From: Hirsutella rhossiliensis
Lineage: Eukaryota; Ascomycota; Sordariomycetes; Hypocreales; Ophiocordycipitaceae
NCBI RefSeq assembly: GCF_020360975.1
Contig: NW_025408693.1
Span: forward strand, 35,799-99,798
DNA length: 64,000 bases
Direction of reading: 5' to 3'
Part shown: positions 1-10,696 of the stretch, piece after piece
How the letters are laid out: the number at the start of each line of letters is the position of its first letter
Numbering within the stretch: position 1 is the stretch's first letter
Notes under the pieces: model-generated
The model's input: only the letters and a program-made list of their open reading frames with translations
The model's database searches: none
Told to the model about the DNA's origin: nothing
Position numbers and translations under genes: made by a program

Positions 1-452
1 GAGGACATTGCGACCACGATTTCTGACTGAATAGAGTCAAATTCGTGGTATTGAGAGTCGTCGCCGGCGCAGGCGCCTATATCATCGTCATCGCTAGCAT
101 CAGAAGGCGTGCCGGCACGCTGATATGCACGAGGCATCTCTGTACCTGGCTCGTAGGGATCGTCTGCCACTATTGCCGCCGCTGCCGCTCTTGTGGCCGC
201 TGCCGCTGCTCTTGCCCTTGGGGCACCGCGCCCTCGTGTGTTCATCGCTGCTGGAGCTGTTGACGGCGGCGGCATTACCTCGGCGCGCTCATGCGCTTCA
301 ACAACCTCGAATTCGCAGGGATTACGCCTTGTTCCTCGTTGCCCAAGAGCACCCTTTGGCCTGCCTTTGGCTCGAATTGTCAGAGGCTCGTACGGCGCCT
401 CAATTCGTGTGGGCGGTGCTTGGGGGCTCGTGATGCTAGAATTCGTTGAAAT
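1..452 (-). pseudogene. C-terminal tail of the Mutator-like transposase, frameshifted
   Basis: On the minus strand a stop-free frame runs from about 452 to the window edge, offset by one base from the upstream transposase frame. It encodes an AT-hook-like basic stretch (IRAKGRPKGALGQRG), an Ala/Arg-rich low-complexity run and an acidic segment (SDASDDDDIG). A GRPKGA-type motif after the SWIM-like finger is usual in fungal Hop-type MULEs, so this reads as the natural continuation of the 436-2079 gene. The end lies outside the window. Confidence 0.6.
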
Positions 453-2079
453 CGCTTTGTAGGAAAGGTAGGCCACTATTCGTTCGAGTGAAGATATCAT
501 GCCGGCAAGGCAGCCCAAATGAGGACTTGAAGCCACAGGGAGATCGATCATCACAACGCCCAGGCGGCTGTTGTAGCTGGTCCCCTTTCTTCTTGATTGT
601 GGTCTCTTCCTCTTGCATTAGCTCAAGGGCTGTAGACCATACCCTTTCACGGACCCTGATATAGATGGGCTTGAGGCTGAAGGTTGATATCTTGTGTAGG
701 CTATTTTTCGCAATATATTCGATCTCAGAGGACTGGTCTTTCCAGAAGCCGCAGAACTTGTGGAAAATAGAAGTCAAATCGCCTGTTGAAGACCAAAGAA
801 ACCGCTTCATGTGTGCATGGAGACCCTCAATAATAGAGGTCGAAGTGTGGCCGAAGTGATGATGCCGGTTAATAAAGCAAAGAACAAATTTCTCTTTCCA
901 GGGCTCAATCCATGTTTTAGTAGCGTATTTGACAGCCTTTTCTGGGTGCCGGCCCGGAGTCTTGAATGCCTGAAGTTTAGTATTAAATATAGCCTCGTTT
1001 GGCGATGCTATGAGCTCTGCCCACTCTTGAAGAAATTTCTCAAAGCTAGGGGCTCGAACAACATTACCGTGGGCATCTTTCGTAGCCTTTGCAAAGAAGC
1101 CCTTGCATTTTGCAAGCACATTCTTCTTAATGTGCCAACGGCAAAGTAAATGAGCTGATCCCGGCATTAGCTTTAGGGCGTTGATGAGGGCCACATCACG
1201 GTCAGAGACTGTAACCCGTGGTGTTGCAATTCCTTCTTCTGCTGCGAGATTAAGAAGCTGCTGTATTGCCCACTGATAATGGCCCTCGGTCTCGCCGCTA
1301 AGGAAAATCGAGGCTATTGAGAATGTCTTCTTTTGTGGCGTGGCTCCGCATATATTTAATAAGGGCAAGTTGAAGCGATTGGTCTTATATGTGCAGTCGA
1401 ACACCATAAGATGCGGGAAGCGGCGCCACAGCTTCACGCCGCTAGGTGGCACGATCAGAAGATTAGAGAGACGGCCGTCAGGATCCCTTGAATCCCTAAA
1501 GAAGAAGCCACGATCCTGTAGCTGATCGTAGAGGAATTGAAGCGGCGTACGCCCAGCAAGCTCTTCTCGGCGATGTCGTGCAATCACATTGTGTATCTGC
1601 TTCTTTGAGATGCCGGCAACATCAGGGTCTTCAGCGGCACGCCCTCGTAGCTGTGCTGCAATATAAACTGGCCGTAGGCCATTATTATATTGTGTTATGA
1701 TGGCATTATGGTATCGGCTCGTAATCTCAGCACGGTATTTGCTATGTGTAATAGCAGGGGTGAATTCGTGGTTGTGACTGCCGCTTGCCTGGGCAGTCCA
1801 ATATGGCGGCGTGGCCTCTTGGTGTAGCTTCACAGACACAAGGAAGCTACACCCAGTCATCTGCGTATTTGTCTTACGCCGCTTTGACCTAGGGATAGCC
1901 TCATTACCCTGGTCATGCCAAATGCGCCCTTTGGAGCATCTCAGTAGCACGTAGGTCGGAGCAGCAGCGTTGGGGCGCTTATTGCGGATTGCAAGGGCAA
2001 ATCCTCTTCGCGGGCTGCAGCGTTGAGGCATCGCCAGCAGCCTGAAAGGTGGCATATTGACGTGAGAAACAGTATTCAT
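436..2079 (-). CDS. Mutator-like (MULE/Hop-type) transposase
   Basis: A 547-residue ORF that starts at a true ATG. An N-terminal FAR1-like region has scattered Cys/His (NTQMTGCSFLVSV, SGSHNHEF). It is followed by a MULE transposase core with a DDE-type triad: first Asp in MVFDCTYKTNRF, second Asp in TVSDRDVALINAL, and Glu in SIIEGLHAHMKRF. A SWIM-like C-x-H segment (CGFKSSFGLPCRHDIF) follows, where MULEs usually carry a DNA-binding zinc element. In the family this enzyme cuts and pastes the element. The frame stops at 436, but a second open frame continues to the window edge, so the copy is frameshifted near its 3' end or spliced there. Terminal repeats were not found; the left one must lie outside the window. 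Confidence 0.85.
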   Translation of the reverse strand: MNTVSHVNMPPFRLLAMPQRCSPRRGFALAIRNKRPNAAAPTYVLLRCSKGRIWHDQGNEAIPRSKRRKTNTQMTGCSFLVSVKLHQEATPPYWTAQASGSHNHEFTPAITHSKYRAEITSRYHNAIITQYNNGLRPVYIAAQLRGRAAEDPDVAGISKKQIHNVIARHRREELAGRTPLQFLYDQLQDRGFFFRDSRDPDGRLSNLLIVPPSGVKLWRRFPHLMVFDCTYKTNRFNLPLLNICGATPQKKTFSIASIFLSGETEGHYQWAIQQLLNLAAEEGIATPRVTVSDRDVALINALKLMPGSAHLLCRWHIKKNVLAKCKGFFAKATKDAHGNVVRAPSFEKFLQEWAELIASPNEAIFNTKLQAFKTPGRHPEKAVKYATKTWIEPWKEKFVLCFINRHHHFGHTSTSIIEGLHAHMKRFLWSSTGDLTSIFHKFCGFWKDQSSEIEYIAKNSLHKISTFSLKPIYIRVRERVWSTALELMQEEETTIKKKGDQLQQPPGRCDDRSPCGFKSSFGLPCRHDIFTRTNSGLPFLQSDFNEF

Positions 2080-2389
2080 GATGGCGGCGATAGCTTCAAT
2101 TTAATGCAGAATGCGTTGAGGGTGGCGATGGCTTCACTTCAATATGAAGTATGTTGTGCAGTAGGTGCGGAGGAAGTGCACAAAATTGGCGGGCTGATGC
2201 CAAAGGCTACTGCGCCACATCGGACCCATTTTTTGGTGGCCTGCTAGGCAGAGGTGGTGGCCTGTTAGAATCCCCCTATTTCTCCGTGCCCGCCTGCTTT
2301 CATGGTGCGTGAAAGCACAGCCCCTCCAATAGCCCAGAGACCATACAATGCTTGGTCGTACTGACACACGGGGACTCTTTGTTGTGGAG
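2080..2389. other. Gap between Mutator-like gene and 208-aa ORF
   Basis: No convincing ORF. The segment should hold the 5' flank of the Mutator-like gene and possibly the element end. A short motif, GTGGCCTGCTAGGCA, at about 2238-2252 recurs at about 25531-25545, so one terminus may be nearby, but no inverted partner was found. Confidence 0.3.
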
Positions 2390-3016
2390 CTAATACCAAG
2401 ACGACGTCGCGACGTTCGCCGCCGTATATTCCTGAGCGACCTCGGCGTGAGCGTCGACGTATAATTGACGGAGCGTCTTAGGGTCTGGGACAGCGATCTC
2501 TTTGACCTTTTGAAAAGCCCAGGTGAAGTGGCTCTCGCACTCGACGATGTCTGCATAGGCATCTCTGTCGCCTAATTCCCCTTCAAAAGGGTAGAAAGGC
2601 GCGAGATACTTGCTCTTGCGCTCGCATGCCCAAATTCGAGCTTTGGTACCGAAATAGGTCATCGCCCAGACGGACTGAAGTTTATTCTCCACCAGATACT
2701 CTTGACACAGCTGGTGGGCCTGGGCTTCAACCCTGGAGATGTGCGAGGGTGAAGCCTTCCCTTTCTTTGCCTGTCCGATCAAACGAAATTGCAGAACTCT
2801 CGCTTCGGTGTTGTAGTTTTGGACAGAGATGTCCATCCGAAGTTGACTATGAGTGTCTTTGGGAGGAACTTCAGTCCCAAGTATCCATTCGGGCTCAGTG
2901 AAAATGTGCCGGGTCATATATCGTAACATGAACCGGTTTGTGGCCCATTCGTCGTGCCTCTGAGCTTCCTCTTTGAGGGTCCACATTATGGGATCTCGTT
3001 CAAAAAGTGTACTCAT
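2390..3016 (-). CDS. Uncharacterised 208-aa protein, nuclease-like pattern possible
   Basis: Intact ORF from a true ATG; family not recognised. It is mainly alpha/beta with many charged and aromatic residues. The region from MDISVQNYNTEARVLQF to IGQAKKGKAS has an acidic residue, a hydrophobic strand and then Q-x-K. This spacing resembles the D-x(n)-(E/Q)-x-K core of PD-(D/E)XK nucleases, but that is inference from pattern only. No signal peptide or membrane segment is visible. It is undamaged although it lies between a broken Mutator-like gene and a broken copia element. Confidence 0.5.
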   Translation of the reverse strand: MSTLFERDPIMWTLKEEAQRHDEWATNRFMLRYMTRHIFTEPEWILGTEVPPKDTHSQLRMDISVQNYNTEARVLQFRLIGQAKKGKASPSHISRVEAQAHQLCQEYLVENKLQSVWAMTYFGTKARIWACERKSKYLAPFYPFEGELGDRDAYADIVECESHFTWAFQKVKEIAVPDPKTLRQLYVDAHAEVAQEYTAANVATSSWY

Positions 3017-3270
3017 GATGATGTGTCGATTCGGTTCTTTGAAAAATCTCTAGGAGGTGCAATGGATGGGATGTTGTCGAAACTTGGGTTGGACGCTACA
3101 GGTAAAGAAGTTCAAGAAAGCAGCCCACGCCATGACACCATTTATACCCCTGAGCCATCCGTATCCTGACGCCTTGTCACAACTACGAATGGCCTGTTTG
3201 TCCCTCTTACACGGGGCCGCTCTAAGTCTCTGTCCCGTAGGCGAATGCGCTGAGCCCGTCGTGCCCCACA

Positions 3271-5838
3271 GTGATCTCCCGCAGAGAGTCGCCCAACCGG
3301 TCAAAACAGCCCTTCCACCGGGTGTTTCTAGACGTTTTCGCCTTCTCTGCGGCTTACAATGGTCATCGCTATGTTCTCCTTGTCACGGATGAATATAGCG
3401 GAATGATGTTCTCATGGACGATGGCGTCAAAAACCGAGTGCTTCCACATCATTCGGAACTTCGAGTCATCAATCAAGCGTCATTGTGGAGTTGTGATCTG
3501 CAAAATCAGGATGGATAACGAGAGAGCGCTGGTTAACTTACCGGAACAGTGCGACTCGGAATTCCAGTCCTGGGCAAAGGAAGAAGGTATCGAGATCGAG
3601 CTGCCGCCCTCCCACACAAAGGAGCCCACAGGGGGAGCAGAGAGACCAGGCGGCATAAACCAACAACGCCTGAGATCAATGCTTGGCGAGCTTCCTCGTG
3701 ACCTTTGGCCTGAAGCCTATCAGACCGCAGTCAAACTTCACAACATCCTTCCAAGCCGCAGAAATCAGTGGAAAACCCCTCAGGAATCATGTGATCAATG
3801 GTTCAACAGGCATCTCCGCTGGTTTGGCAAGGTAGGGACAGATATTAACTATGAGAAAGATTTACGACCAGAGTGGAGAGGTACGCTTTCGGATGTCGAG
3901 CGTATCCTCTGATAAACGACTACAAGGCAGGCATTTCCAAAAACGCCTTCAAAGTCAACCCCAGAGCACATGTAGGATATTTGGTTGGCTATCACAGCAG
4001 CAATATCTACCGCATCTGGGTTCCCAAGCTTCGGCGGGTAATTCTGTCAAGAGATGTTACGTTCAATGAACATCAATTCTTCGACCCTGCAACAGAGGAC
4101 CAGCAAATCGCGATACCGGAGTTCAAGCCGACCGTTGAGGCTATTGAACTGCCTATCCAACGAGACTGGAACGCGATATTGGATGATTTCCTGCAGGAAT
4201 TCGATGAACAAATCCTTGAAGTTAACCCCGTCGGTTCGATCTCGGGGGTGGAGGGCCAGAGCACCGCATATCCCACGAGATTAGCTATCTCGATGGACGA
4301 TCAGATGCTTCGTGCAGAGCCAGAACCTGCCCCAAGAAGAGATCTCACGCCGGAGGGACTAGACACGTCGACTACCGCAGAACCTCTGAGAGTTGCAAAC
4401 TCGGGGGCAGATAGCGGCTCGCGTGGTCCCCCTCCATTTTTCGCAGACGAGGGACTAGATGTGCCGACTACCGCAGAACCTGAGGACGCTGCACAACCTC
4501 AGGCAGATAGCGGCTCGACCAATCCCCCTCCTTTCCCTATTCCAGAGGGACTTTCCGCCGAGGGACTAGACACACGGACTACCACAGAACCTTTGGACGC
4601 TGCACAACCAAAGGAAGATAGTGGCTCGCGTGGTCCCCCTCCATTCACGCCCGAAGCAACACCTAGGCGACCTGGACGAGATTTATCGATGTCGCAGGGG
4701 TTAGGCTTCGAGGCACCATCTAACGAGGGTTCAGACGGTGTAGGATCATCTGATCACATGTCTGACAGTCCTGTTAGAACGCCTTCTTCGCTTCCAACTT
4801 CTTCGCCACACGTGGAGCTTGGCACACCGACCTGTCAGATGAGGCCACATCTGAAGGGAGTACAGGGCGGCCCAACTGCCAGCAACGGCAAGACAGGAAG
4901 GAATAGCAACCCAAGGGGATGGCTCAGTCGACAGTGCCGACGCGGTCGACGCGAGCACGAGGACAAGGCGACCTCGCAGGACCCGAAGGGAGCTATACGG
5001 CAAAGAGCCCACCCGACGGAGCTCACGCCACCCGACAACGAAGCAACAGGATGCATTTGCTGCATTGCTTCCGGAAGGTCTCCCGGAAGGGGACCTTACC
5101 ACTTTTCACAGCGTGTTTGCAGCGGCCACAGAAGGGGCACACATATTGCACCGTGACGGATTAACCCGCCTACCTCGACGATATCAGGACTTGGCCAATC
5201 ACCCACTTGGGAAGGAGTTCAAGGAAGCATGCCGAAAGGAGCTTCGAGACCTTCTCAAACGAGGGACCTGGCGCCTGATCGAACGGCAGAGAGCCCATGG
5301 AATCCCTATTCCTCTCAAATGGGTCTTCCTCTACAAGTTCGACGAAAATGGGTATCTAACACGATGCAAAGCCCGGATCTGTGTGCGCGGCGACCTCCAG
5401 GGAGATGGAGGAGAAGAAACATACGCCGCGACACTTGCTGCAAAGACCTTCAGGACCGTGATCTCCATCGCGGCGAAATACGACCTTGACGTTCGGCAAT
5501 TCGATATAGCCAACGCCTTCCTCAATACCAGCCTGGACAAGGAAAACAAACCAGTCTACGTGGAGCTCCCAAAGGGCTACGTAGAACTAGGTTTTCTAAG
5601 TCAACTGGAGGATTCCACCATGGTTGCAGAGCTTGATAAAGCTTTGTACGGACTTCGCGAGTCACCACTGCTATGGTATAACGAAATCGCACAGACTCTG
5701 AAAGAGAAGCAGCTGGAACGCACCTCTGAAGATCCCTGTGTCTTTACCAACGGCAAGATCATCGTTTTGATCTACGTGGATGACATCTTAACGCTTAATT
5801 ATTGTCCATACTTTCTAGTATGGACAATATGTACCTAA
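3271..5838 (+). pseudogene. Ty1/copia polyprotein, integrase to reverse transcriptase, truncated
   Basis: Three overlapping frames make one decayed polyprotein. 3271-3912 holds the integrase core, with D in FLDVFAF, D in IRMDNERAL and E in GGAERPGG. 3873-5156 continues the integrase C-terminus (VGYLVGYHSSNIYRIW) and a Pro-rich linker. 5065-5838 is the RVT_2 reverse transcriptase (KWVFLYKFDENG, QFDIANAFLNTSL, LYGLRESPLLWY, and the catalytic YVDDI). The order integrase-before-RT defines copia. At least two frame changes (near 3900 and 5100) and abrupt loss of homology just after YVDD show it is dead. RNase H, gag and LTRs are absent. The break coincides with a hAT-type end at about 5800-5879. 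Confidence 0.85.
4353..4650 (+). repeat. Tandem repeat in copia integrase-RT linker
   Basis: Three imperfect in-frame units begin near 4353, 4449 and 4560 (periods about 96 and 111 bp). Each encodes EGLD-x-x-TTxEP, then an Ala/Gln stretch, then DSGSxxPPPF. They lie between the integrase C-terminus and the RT, a region usually variable and disordered in copia elements. Confidence 0.6.
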
Positions 5839-5879
5839 TATGGAAAGACCCTTGCAATACAGTATGGAAAACCACCCTG
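5800..5879. repeat. Remnant of a hAT-type element end
   Basis: The segment ends in AGTATGGAAAACCACCCTG at 5879. The same 17-bp end (TATGGAAAACCACCCTG) closes the complete hAT element at 17508. Upstream it shares AT-rich TATGGAAA words with that element. No left end and no 8-bp duplication are found, so it is a truncated copy at the copia breakpoint. Confidence 0.6.
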
Positions 5880-7394
5880 GGTGCACCACTGAAACAGGGA
5901 CCTCGAAGGCCCGTTTGAGAGGAACGGCGAAGGCCAGAACATCGGATGAGTGCTTTGACGTGACAAGGGTTCTGAAATGACTCAACGAGACTGGTCCCAC
6001 CCCCACGATAATATCCACGAGTCGTTCTGATTCGCAAGCCCCTGATCAAGGCAAGTATCGGCGGGCCAGGGGAGAGATGACACCGTAGTCGCACGCGAGA
6101 GCACTCGGGAACGAATTAAAAGCCAGGACTGAAAGTAGCTCTATATAGAAGAGGCGTGCAATCATTCGACCGGCAGCAGCCTGGAGGATAACGGCGTTGT
6201 GGTCCTGGCCTAGATACGGAACGAACATGGTTACATGGTGGCGTGATTCCTTTGTGGCATCTCTTGAATGCAGGAGCACTTGGGCTTTGGCTTTTGCGGC
6301 CTTTGCGGCACAGGGGCATATGGATTGAACATGAGTGGAAATCCCATAACGCGAATAGGTAGAAGAAGTATAGGCATCTTCTGATTAGAGTTAAGGAGTA
6401 CAAATAGAGAGCCATCAAAGGTATGGGAAGCCATCCCTAGTTATCAAGTCACCTGCCCTTTTCTCCGCTCGCGATCACCAGTCAGGCCTCCAGCAGCAAG
6501 GGGCTGTGAAAGATTATTGCATTGTCGAGCCGCCCCTTGACACTCTTCACCCTGAAGAAACGGGTTGCAGGGTCCTGGCCCCTTGGCCCATACTCACAAA
6601 ATATCCACCCATTCCCCAAAGGGTGCCTGCCCTGATCCCAGGAATAACCAGTCACTCTCCCTACGGCCTGGATCTGCACCGAACTTCCTCATCCATTGGC
6701 TTCGTCCGTAACCCAAGACTAACAGGCGATGCTCCACGATGCGGAGCTGGTATGCACTTTGCCAGGCTGGACTGATGAAACCAGGGATATCGTTCCAACA
6801 TAGTGCACAGGATCGTCCGTAAACGCACGATTGCTTAGATGCACCACATGCACTGTCTCATCATTCCGGCCATGGCTGATTTGCCGAGCTAATCATCGGC
6901 CAAACCTCCGGGGGGACGGAGATGCATTGACTTTTTGGTGTCATCCTAAGGGAATTGCAGACGTGTTGGCTGCAGCCTTGAACAAGATACTGATCGCCGA
7001 GGCAGTATTCATGGTCACTGTTGGGTGAGACCGTCTGGAACCGAGCACCCCACGTCGCCTTCACAAGGCATGACCGTGGATACAACCGAGAAAGGCATGG
7101 AGGTCGCATGCGAGCGTCCAGCCGTGAACTTGTTTTGCTTCTTGTGTGGCATCCTGCTGCATCGTTCATGGAAGATCCAGCTGAATGACAATTGCGTTAC
7201 AAGGTCAGTAGTCCCACCCCAACCTTTGAACTACCTAGAGGTGCCGAATCCAGTCACGACAAATAACTTGGCAAGGCAGAGTGGGTGCTTATGTTGCAAG
7301 GGCTGTCAGCCGCAGCGACGAGATTCATGACGTCGTTCATCAGACGGAGCAATCCACCCGCATGCTACGTCCGAGTGGAGCAAGAAGGACAGCG
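5880..7394. other. Gene-free stretch upstream of DNA ligase
   Basis: About 1.5 kb with only short overlapping ORFs that show no recognisable domain. No tRNA-like or LTR-like sequence was noticed. It may contain upstream regulatory sequence for the ligase. Confidence 0.4.
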
Positions 7395-7402
7395 TTTATA
7401 AG
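7395..7402 (+). promoter_or_regulatory. TATA-like box upstream of DNA ligase
   Basis: TTTATAAG lies about 110 bp before the ligase ATG and is followed by a pyrimidine-rich tract (7415-7480), a typical arrangement for a fungal promoter and start region. Position and sequence only; no transcript evidence. Confidence 0.35.
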
Positions 7403-7512
7403 CTGGAATCCGATCCCCTCTGCTCATCCCAGAACCTGAGCTTAGACTCATTCCTTCATACGTTCGCCATCCTCCGCTTGAACAGTTGTCGACTACAAAT
7501 CTTTCAGTTAAC

Positions 7513-9522
7513 ATGCCATTTCCATTCCACCTCTTGTGTGAACTCCTCAGTGAACTCGAAAGAAATCACACAAGGTCTTTCAGTATTCAGAAGACCCAGG
7601 ACTTCGATGTACGCTGTCTTGTTGGCTGGTTCGACAAACACGATGCAGCCATCCCACGTCTAGGGCCAGAAGCCGTGGCATTCTTGTCATGCCTCTTTCC
7701 CGAACGCAGGCCAGACCGGGTTTTCGGCTTGTCAAAAATGCAGCTCGAAAGGATTGTCCAACGAGCACAATGTCTTGGATCGTCCCGAATGAAGGAGCTA
7801 CAGAGATGGCAAACCAGGAACGGCCCGGACTTCGCAACCTGTGTTGAGCGCGTTATGGCTATAACCGACTGCGAACCAAGGATGGGTCCGAAGGTGACTC
7901 TGCAAGAACTTGACGATGTGCTCGATCGGATTGCAGCCTTCTCACCCTTCTCGTCCGCTGATCTGCGAGAAGAAACTGAGCGGAAATACTGTCAACCCTG
8001 TAGCAGCTCGGGTGATCTGCTCGTCACTTTGTTCCGAAGACTGAACAGCTCTGAGGCTAAATGGCTGGTTCGCATGCTATCCAAAAACTACAATCCCGCC
8101 TGTGTCCCGGAAAGACTGGCGATGAGCAGATTTCACCCGTTTTTGGGCAATCTCCTCCGTTTTCAGAATTCAATCCCAGTCGCCGTCAGTCTCCTAGGGG
8201 GACAACACATCCGGCATACACCCCGCCAGGCTGTGGTAAATCCCTGGGAACAGCTGAGGGAACTCCTACGGCCGCAGGTTGGAGTCATGATTGAGCGGCC
8301 AGCCTATGCGAAAGCAAGGAGCATCAGGCATTGCTGCAACTTGGCTGGCGCAAGACTAATGAGCGTGGAGCGGAAATACGACGGAGAATACTGTCAACTT
8401 CATGTTGATCTAAGCAAACCCGGAGCCTGCATCAAAATATTCTCCAAGAGTGGGAGGGACTCTACCATCGACCGCATTGGCCTTCATCGTGCGTTAGGAG
8501 ACAGCCTCGAACTTGGTACAGCAGACTGCAGGATCAAGAAACAATGCATACTGGAGGGCGAGCTACTGGTATGGAACGACGACAGTAAGGAAATCGAGCC
8601 CTTCCACAAAATTCGTAAACACGTCAGACGATCAGGACGGATCTTTGGAGCGGCCCAAGACCCCCCCGCCAATGTGAATGAACATCTCATGATCATGTTC
8701 TACGATCTTCTGTTACTGGACGACACGGTCTGCGCTAGAGAAAGCCATACTAAGCGGCGACGACTACTTCAGTTTCTGGTTCGTCGGATCCCTGGTCTTG
8801 CCGAGGTCGGATTCCGCGAAGTGGTTGAATTCTCCTCGGCTAATGCTGCTGAGCGGCTCACTGAAGTATTCGCGCGAGCCATTACACAACGGTGGGAAGG
8901 ACTGGTGCTGAAAGGTTGCAGCGACTCTTACTTCACCCCCGATTGCGACAAATCATTCATCAAACTTAAGAAAGACTACATTCCAGGCCTCGGTGACTCC
9001 GCCGACTTCACCATCATCGGCGGAAACCACAGCGCGGAAGACGAGCAAGAGATTAAAATGGGCAAGCTCTGGTGGACGTCATTTTATATCGGATGCATGG
9101 AAAATAAAGATGAGGTCTGCCGGTATAATTCTAAGCCAAGACTTCGCATCATCGACATCATCGACAGACATGGCATCCCGAAAGACCATATGGAATATCT
9201 CAACCGACATGGATACTTCACACAAATACCCTTTATTGAGTCCACGCCAGATTTTGACGTGGTCTTGGACCCCAACCGCGGACTGCGCCCAAAGGCGTTA
9301 TTTCAACATCCGTTTATAGTAGAACTCGTGGGAGCTGGCTTCGACAAGCCCGCAAATGCTCGATACTATACTCTACGGTTTCCACGAGTGTTGAAGATCC
9401 ATGAAGATCGCTCGTTCACTGCTACTACTGGCTTCGACGAACTGCAGGGAATGGCTCAAAAATGCTCAGAGATACCTGACAATTGCGAAGGAGAAGAAAA
9501 GTCCTGGCTAAGAAGGTTGTGA
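7513..9522 (+). CDS. ATP-dependent DNA ligase (LIG4-like catalytic core)
   Basis: Intact single-exon gene of 669 residues. The ATG at 7513 (AACATGCC) is chosen; the frame opens 27 bp earlier at a TTG. Ligase motifs appear in order: motif I KYDGEY with adenylated Lys about residue 288; FSKSGRDST; motif III LEGELLVW (about 347); MIMFYDLLLL; motif IV WEGLVLKG (about 461); motif V FIKLKKDYI (about 482). The OB-fold side has DSADFTIIGG and motif VI-like RFPRVLKIHEDRS (about 622). In the family such enzymes seal nicks through a ligase-AMP intermediate. The N-terminal 280 residues resemble the helical DNA-binding domain in position only. No BRCT domains follow, so it is shorter than LIG4 and may be a lineage-specific repair or element-borne ligase. 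It is one of the few undamaged genes here. Confidence 0.85.
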   Translation: MPFPFHLLCELLSELERNHTRSFSIQKTQDFDVRCLVGWFDKHDAAIPRLGPEAVAFLSCLFPERRPDRVFGLSKMQLERIVQRAQCLGSSRMKELQRWQTRNGPDFATCVERVMAITDCEPRMGPKVTLQELDDVLDRIAAFSPFSSADLREETERKYCQPCSSSGDLLVTLFRRLNSSEAKWLVRMLSKNYNPACVPERLAMSRFHPFLGNLLRFQNSIPVAVSLLGGQHIRHTPRQAVVNPWEQLRELLRPQVGVMIERPAYAKARSIRHCCNLAGARLMSVERKYDGEYCQLHVDLSKPGACIKIFSKSGRDSTIDRIGLHRALGDSLELGTADCRIKKQCILEGELLVWNDDSKEIEPFHKIRKHVRRSGRIFGAAQDPPANVNEHLMIMFYDLLLLDDTVCARESHTKRRRLLQFLVRRIPGLAEVGFREVVEFSSANAAERLTEVFARAITQRWEGLVLKGCSDSYFTPDCDKSFIKLKKDYIPGLGDSADFTIIGGNHSAEDEQEIKMGKLWWTSFYIGCMENKDEVCRYNSKPRLRIIDIIDRHGIPKDHMEYLNRHGYFTQIPFIESTPDFDVVLDPNRGLRPKALFQHPFIVELVGAGFDKPANARYYTLRFPRVLKIHEDRSFTATTGFDELQGMAQKCSEIPDNCEGEEKSWLRRL

Positions 9523-10690
9523 GGTCAGAGGCAATGGTTTGGGACATCAAGGCTATCTTCTGGCGTCGACTCAGTTTCTTTGGACATTCGAGCCACAAGC
9601 CCAGGTCGGAGGCAACAGGAGAATGGGGGAAGAGCGGTTGAGCTCCTGAGCCCTAATAATGTTTCCGTCGATTCATCGAAGAGAAGGATGGATTCGGACA
9701 ATACATGGCATGGTACAGCCAAACGCATAAAACAAGACTAGAAAATATGTGTAGCCATATTGAAGACTTAGGTACGCAATGGGTGGGTGATCATCAAGAT
9801 TCGGCGTTTGGCAAGAGAGAAAAAGCACTGTGGCTACCTTGTACAACAGCATTCAAACCGGCAGGGCGGTTGCTCTGCTACGGTCCTGTACTGTTGTCGA
9901 GAAGAAGGGTCTGCGAACTTAGACCGTAAGCCGAAAGTCTGCCAAAAGAAAGGAGGAGGCTGGTAGGAGGCTGGAAAGGCTTGGAGCTGAGGGCTGACGT
10001 GGCCGGTGAGGTAAGGGCAAGGAAGGTTATAAAAGGGCCATCTAATCATATGGAAAGGGATAGGACAGAGAGAGACATCAATTGATCCCCGAGTAGCCCC
10101 ATTATCACCTTTCCATAGGTACCCCCTTGCCCCGCTCTCCTCGCGAGAACTGTACCACGTTCTGTGAATGTTGGCCATGCGACGCAGTTGGGATTCCTAC
10201 ATCCGTATGTCTTCTATTGGCTCCGAACACCTTTGTCTGGAAAAACAGTGCAAAATATTGTCATTAATTGACCACCTTCACACAGGACACTTCTAGGCTA
10301 GGGCTGTCCGTGTGAGTCTGGAAACGCAGCCCGAAATCTCCGGGTTGCTCATCTGTCGCAGGCTGAGTCCCTATCGAACGAAGCAATTCTACATGCAACT
10401 TCCGGTCGTTGCCTACCATAAGCCATGGTTCATTAGTAGGCTTCGGAGAATGCAGCGACTGCTGTGGCTGCAAGTCGACAAATCGACAAGGAGGTTACTA
10501 CGGGACGGGTGGACGGATATGTAATCACATCGCTGCTGAATGGCTCAAGGAGTCTAGTTGCCTCAAACGCAACCTACTGACGAATCTGAGGCGAAACTTG
10601 TTATTCTGCATTATATCCGGAGGGAATCCCCTATAGTGCCTCTGCGCTGAGTGACCTACAGTTACGACACATTCCTGTTGCTCGTTGTCT
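9523..10690. other. Gene-free stretch downstream of DNA ligase
   Basis: No ORF with a recognisable domain. TGTCGAGAAGAAGGGTCT occurs near 9895; this is the terminal motif of the LTR family seen complete at 40899-41161 and 53761, so a short LTR scrap is present. Confidence 0.4.
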
Positions 10691-10696
10691 AGCCTC

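Noticed and set aside
4746..5102. Minus-strand ORF opposite the copia linker
   Set aside because: Antisense of the repeat-bearing linker; no domain and no independent support.
7486..7512. Longer DNA ligase start
   Set aside because: The upstream codon is TTG; the first ATG in good context is at 7513.
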